Shown here: in pieces, positions 14,929-16,090 of the stretch
How the letters are laid out: each line of letters opens with the position of its first letter
Numbering within the stretch: position 1 is the stretch's first letter
From: an uncultured Acidobacteriota bacterium
GTDB lineage: Bacteria; Acidobacteriota; Thermoanaerobaculia; Gp7-AA8
Assembly (NCBI GenBank): GCA_946887105.1
Contig: CAMPKJ010000092.1
Location: 1-16,090, forward strand
Reading direction: 5' to 3'
DNA length: 16,090 nucleotides
Translations under genes and position numbers: made by a program
Notes under the pieces: model-generated
What the model was told of the DNA's origin: nothing
Database searches by the model: none
The model's input: the letters and a program-made list of their open reading frames with translations, nothing else

Positions 14929-15046
14929 GAGCGGTTCCTCGGTTCCTCGGAGTTCCTCGGTTCCTCGGAGTTCCTCGGAGGGCGTAACGACCGCGCGCAT
15001 TCCCCCGAGGAACGCCGAGGCACTCCGAGGCACTCCGAGGCACTCG
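14929..15046. repeat. CCGAGGAAC-type inverted tandem repeat, copy 2
   Basis: The plus strand reads GAGCGG, then five TTCCTCGG units (starting at 14935, 14943, 14953, 14961 and 14971), a 24-base spacer (14981-15004), and four opposing units: one CCGAGGAACG and three CCGAGGCACT (15005-15044). The halves are complementary over many units. The element fits exactly between two genes: it begins 4 bases from the AAA+ start codon and ends 2 bases from the stop codon of the coiled-coil gene. On the transcribed minus strand the last unit provides the AAA+ ribosome site. Confidence 0.88.
14935..14940 (-). promoter_or_regulatory. Ribosome binding site of the AAA+ gene, inside repeat copy 2
   Basis: GAGGAA lies 9 bases before ATG 14925. 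It is the last of five identical GAGGAA units in the repeat, each able to pair with the upstream CCUCGG units of the same transcript, so this site may be masked or exposed by folding. Confidence 0.6.
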
Positions 15047-15823
15047 TCATTGCAACTGTCCTGTCGAAGAGCTGCCGTACGTGGTGCTGGACTGGTCGAG
15101 GTTCTCGAGCAGGCGCGAAGTCAGTTCGACATTGGAGGAAATGGCGTTCGGACGTCCGCGCAGGCTCGCTTCTTCGAGCGCGAACTCGAACTGGGTCTCG
15201 ATGCGGGTGAGGTCGGCGTCGATCTCCGCGAGCGAGGTCTCGCGGTGTTGGACGTTGTCGAGGCGCTCGCGCAGCAAGCGGATGGTCGCTTCCTGCGAAG
15301 CGCGTGCGGCCGAGGTGGGGGCGGACGCGAGCTCGCGCTCGCATGCGGTGATCTGTTTCTGCAGGTCGCGCGCGTCGGACTGCGGCGCGATCACGATGTT
15401 GCGTTGCGCGACCAGCAGATTGAGGTAGAGCCACGTCAGCCGCTGCAGCGCATCGCGATTGCTCTCGAAGAAGAGGTCGTCGCTCGCGTACTCGCGGAAC
15501 AGCGTTTCGAGACGGCGGCGCTTCTCCTCCAGCTTCACGTACCGCTGCCGCGCCGCACCGCCGACGTTTTTCAGCAGCCGTCTCCGTGCCTCCTCGGAAT
15601 CGCCGCGCAGCTCCTCGTTGCGCATGTCCTCGAGCCAGCGCTGGAAGCCGGGGTTCGAGGCCATGGTCAGCAGATACACGAACTCGCCCGCGCCCGCGAC
15701 GGCCCAGATCGCCGGATCCCAGAAGCCGGCCACGCCAGCCGCGAGCACGCCGAGGGCGTTCCACGGCAGCCGTAGCAGCGGAATGTCGGGGCGGGCGAAA
15801 AAGGCGCGAAGGAGATAGCGCAC
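15047..15823 (-). CDS. Membrane-anchored coiled-coil protein of unknown function
   Basis: A 258-residue protein. A basic head (MRYLLRAFFARPDIPLLR) leads into a hydrophobic hairpin at about 20-54 (LGVLAAGVAGFWDPAIW, GEFVYLLTMA), probably two short helices. The rest is charged and helical: 60-125 (rich in E, R, K and L) and 145-225 have heptad-like spacing typical of coiled coils. The tail is Ser/Thr-rich and polar. No enzyme motif. The start is GTG 15823, 2 bases after the stop codon of the preceding gene, which fixes the start and implies one transcript. A cytoplasmic coiled coil on a membrane anchor next to a AAA+ ATPase suggests a membrane-associated partner or adaptor, which is inference. 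Confidence 0.8.
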   Translation of the reverse strand: MRYLLRAFFARPDIPLLRLPWNALGVLAAGVAGFWDPAIWAVAGAGEFVYLLTMASNPGFQRWLEDMRNEELRGDSEEARRRLLKNVGGAARQRYVKLEEKRRRLETLFREYASDDLFFESNRDALQRLTWLYLNLLVAQRNIVIAPQSDARDLQKQITACERELASAPTSAARASQEATIRLLRERLDNVQHRETSLAEIDADLTRIETQFEFALEEASLRGRPNAISSNVELTSRLLENLDQSSTTYGSSSTGQLQ

Positions 15824-15825
15824 GG

Positions 15826-16090
15826 CTACTCGGTGGTGGCCGGCCCCATCGCCTTCACGGTCTCAGTGGCCGGCGCCGCGGTGCCGGTCGTGTCGGCCTC
15901 GATGGTCAAGCCTTCCTTCGCGGCGAAGTCGGCCAGCGCCTGTTCGGCGAGCGCTTTCTGCTCGTCGTCCTTGACCATGATGTCGGCGGTGCTCAGGGAG
16001 TCGCGCGCCACGCGGGCCCGTCCGGCCGCGACTTCGCGCTCTTCCTCGACCATCTTGTGCAGGCGGTCGAGCGTGTCGCCGGAGCCGCCG
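15826..16090 (-). CDS. Helical protein, 5' part outside the window
   Basis: Only the last 87 codons are visible, and the frame is open to the window edge. A glycine-rich stretch comes first, then a charged amphipathic helix starting DTLDRLHKMVEEEREVAAGR. A second helix (KALAEQALADFAAKEG) and a Thr/Ala-rich tail follow. The helix resembles the last helix of PspA/IM30-type proteins, but the key part is missing, so I do not name it. An internal ATG at 16053 could be mistaken for the start; the frame clearly continues upstream with plausible residues. The stop codon is 2 bases before the GTG of the coiled-coil gene. Confidence 0.7.
   Translation of the reverse strand, partial: GGSGDTLDRLHKMVEEEREVAAGRARVARDSLSTADIMVKDDEQKALAEQALADFAAKEGLTIEADTTGTAAPATETVKAMGPATTE

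Noticed and set aside
14929..15046. CRISPR array or protein-coding repeat
   Set aside because: Units are 8-10 bases with no spacers and are arranged as opposing halves. The FLG- and ELRGTE-like translations come only from reading the repeat.
14929..15046. Intrinsic terminator between the coiled-coil and AAA+ genes
   Set aside because: The stem is strong but there is no U-tract, and the AAA+ ribosome site lies inside it, so read-through seems more likely.
15826..16090. Naming the truncated gene PspA/IM30
   Set aside because: Only the last 87 codons are visible. The final-helix likeness is suggestive but the diagnostic N-terminal helices are outside the window.

Overview
The window is GC-rich (by eye about 65 percent), densely coded bacterial chromosome. 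It has a TonB-dependent receptor, an outer-membrane-type lipoprotein and Sec signal peptides, so the cell is Gram-negative. The base composition, the short gene gaps and the dispersed palindromic repeats are what I would expect of a soil Acidobacteriota or a similar uncultured lineage, but that placement is inference. I see no tRNA, rRNA, CRISPR array, transposase, integrase or phage gene, and no gene-free stretch over 300 bases.

Layout. (1) 1-2619, minus: a TonB-dependent receptor followed 10 bases later by a lipoprotein that runs off the left edge. (2) 2660-4804, plus, divergent from the receptor: a tight three-gene operon of a DedA/VTT membrane protein, a small secreted protein and an alpha/beta hydrolase. 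(3) 4801-4892: a long hairpin of a dispersed intergenic repeat type, overlapping the hydrolase stop codon. (4) 4982-5647, plus: a flavin nitroreductase-fold protein that closely matches iodotyrosine deiodinase, including the substrate-binding E-Y-K triad. (5) 5654-6959: two divergent response regulators without output domains (one receiver on minus, two tandem receivers on plus), separated by copy 1 of a CCGAGGAAC-type inverted repeat. (6) 6956-11496: two divergent GT-C-fold membrane proteins, one ArnT/PMT-like with a translationally coupled methyltransferase and one YfhO-like. (7) 11472-16090, minus: a seven-gene run that is the most unusual part of the window. In order of transcription it holds a truncated helical protein, a membrane-anchored coiled-coil protein, repeat copy 2, a Ycf46-type AAA+ ATPase, a cysteine-rich V4R-like protein, an unrecognised 176-aa protein, an unrecognised 72-aa protein and a small two-helix membrane protein with a His-rich tail.

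How the parts may work together. Regions 1 and 2 look like envelope functions. Region 6 looks like lipid-linked sugar transfer to a surface polymer. Region 7 reads as one operon, with gaps of 2, 121, 20 and 61 bases and then TAATG and ATGA overlaps. It joins a AAA+ motor, a membrane-anchored coiled coil and a putative small-molecule sensor, and could be a membrane-stress or membrane-remodelling module. I know of no named system with this composition. In repeat copy 2, transcribed toward the ATPase gene, five GAGGAA units sit just before its start codon and four CCUCGG units sit upstream of them, so the repeat itself could control ATPase translation. Several starts lack a Shine-Dalgarno sequence and have a TANNNT -10-like hexamer only 6 to 11 bases upstream, which suggests some leaderless transcripts.
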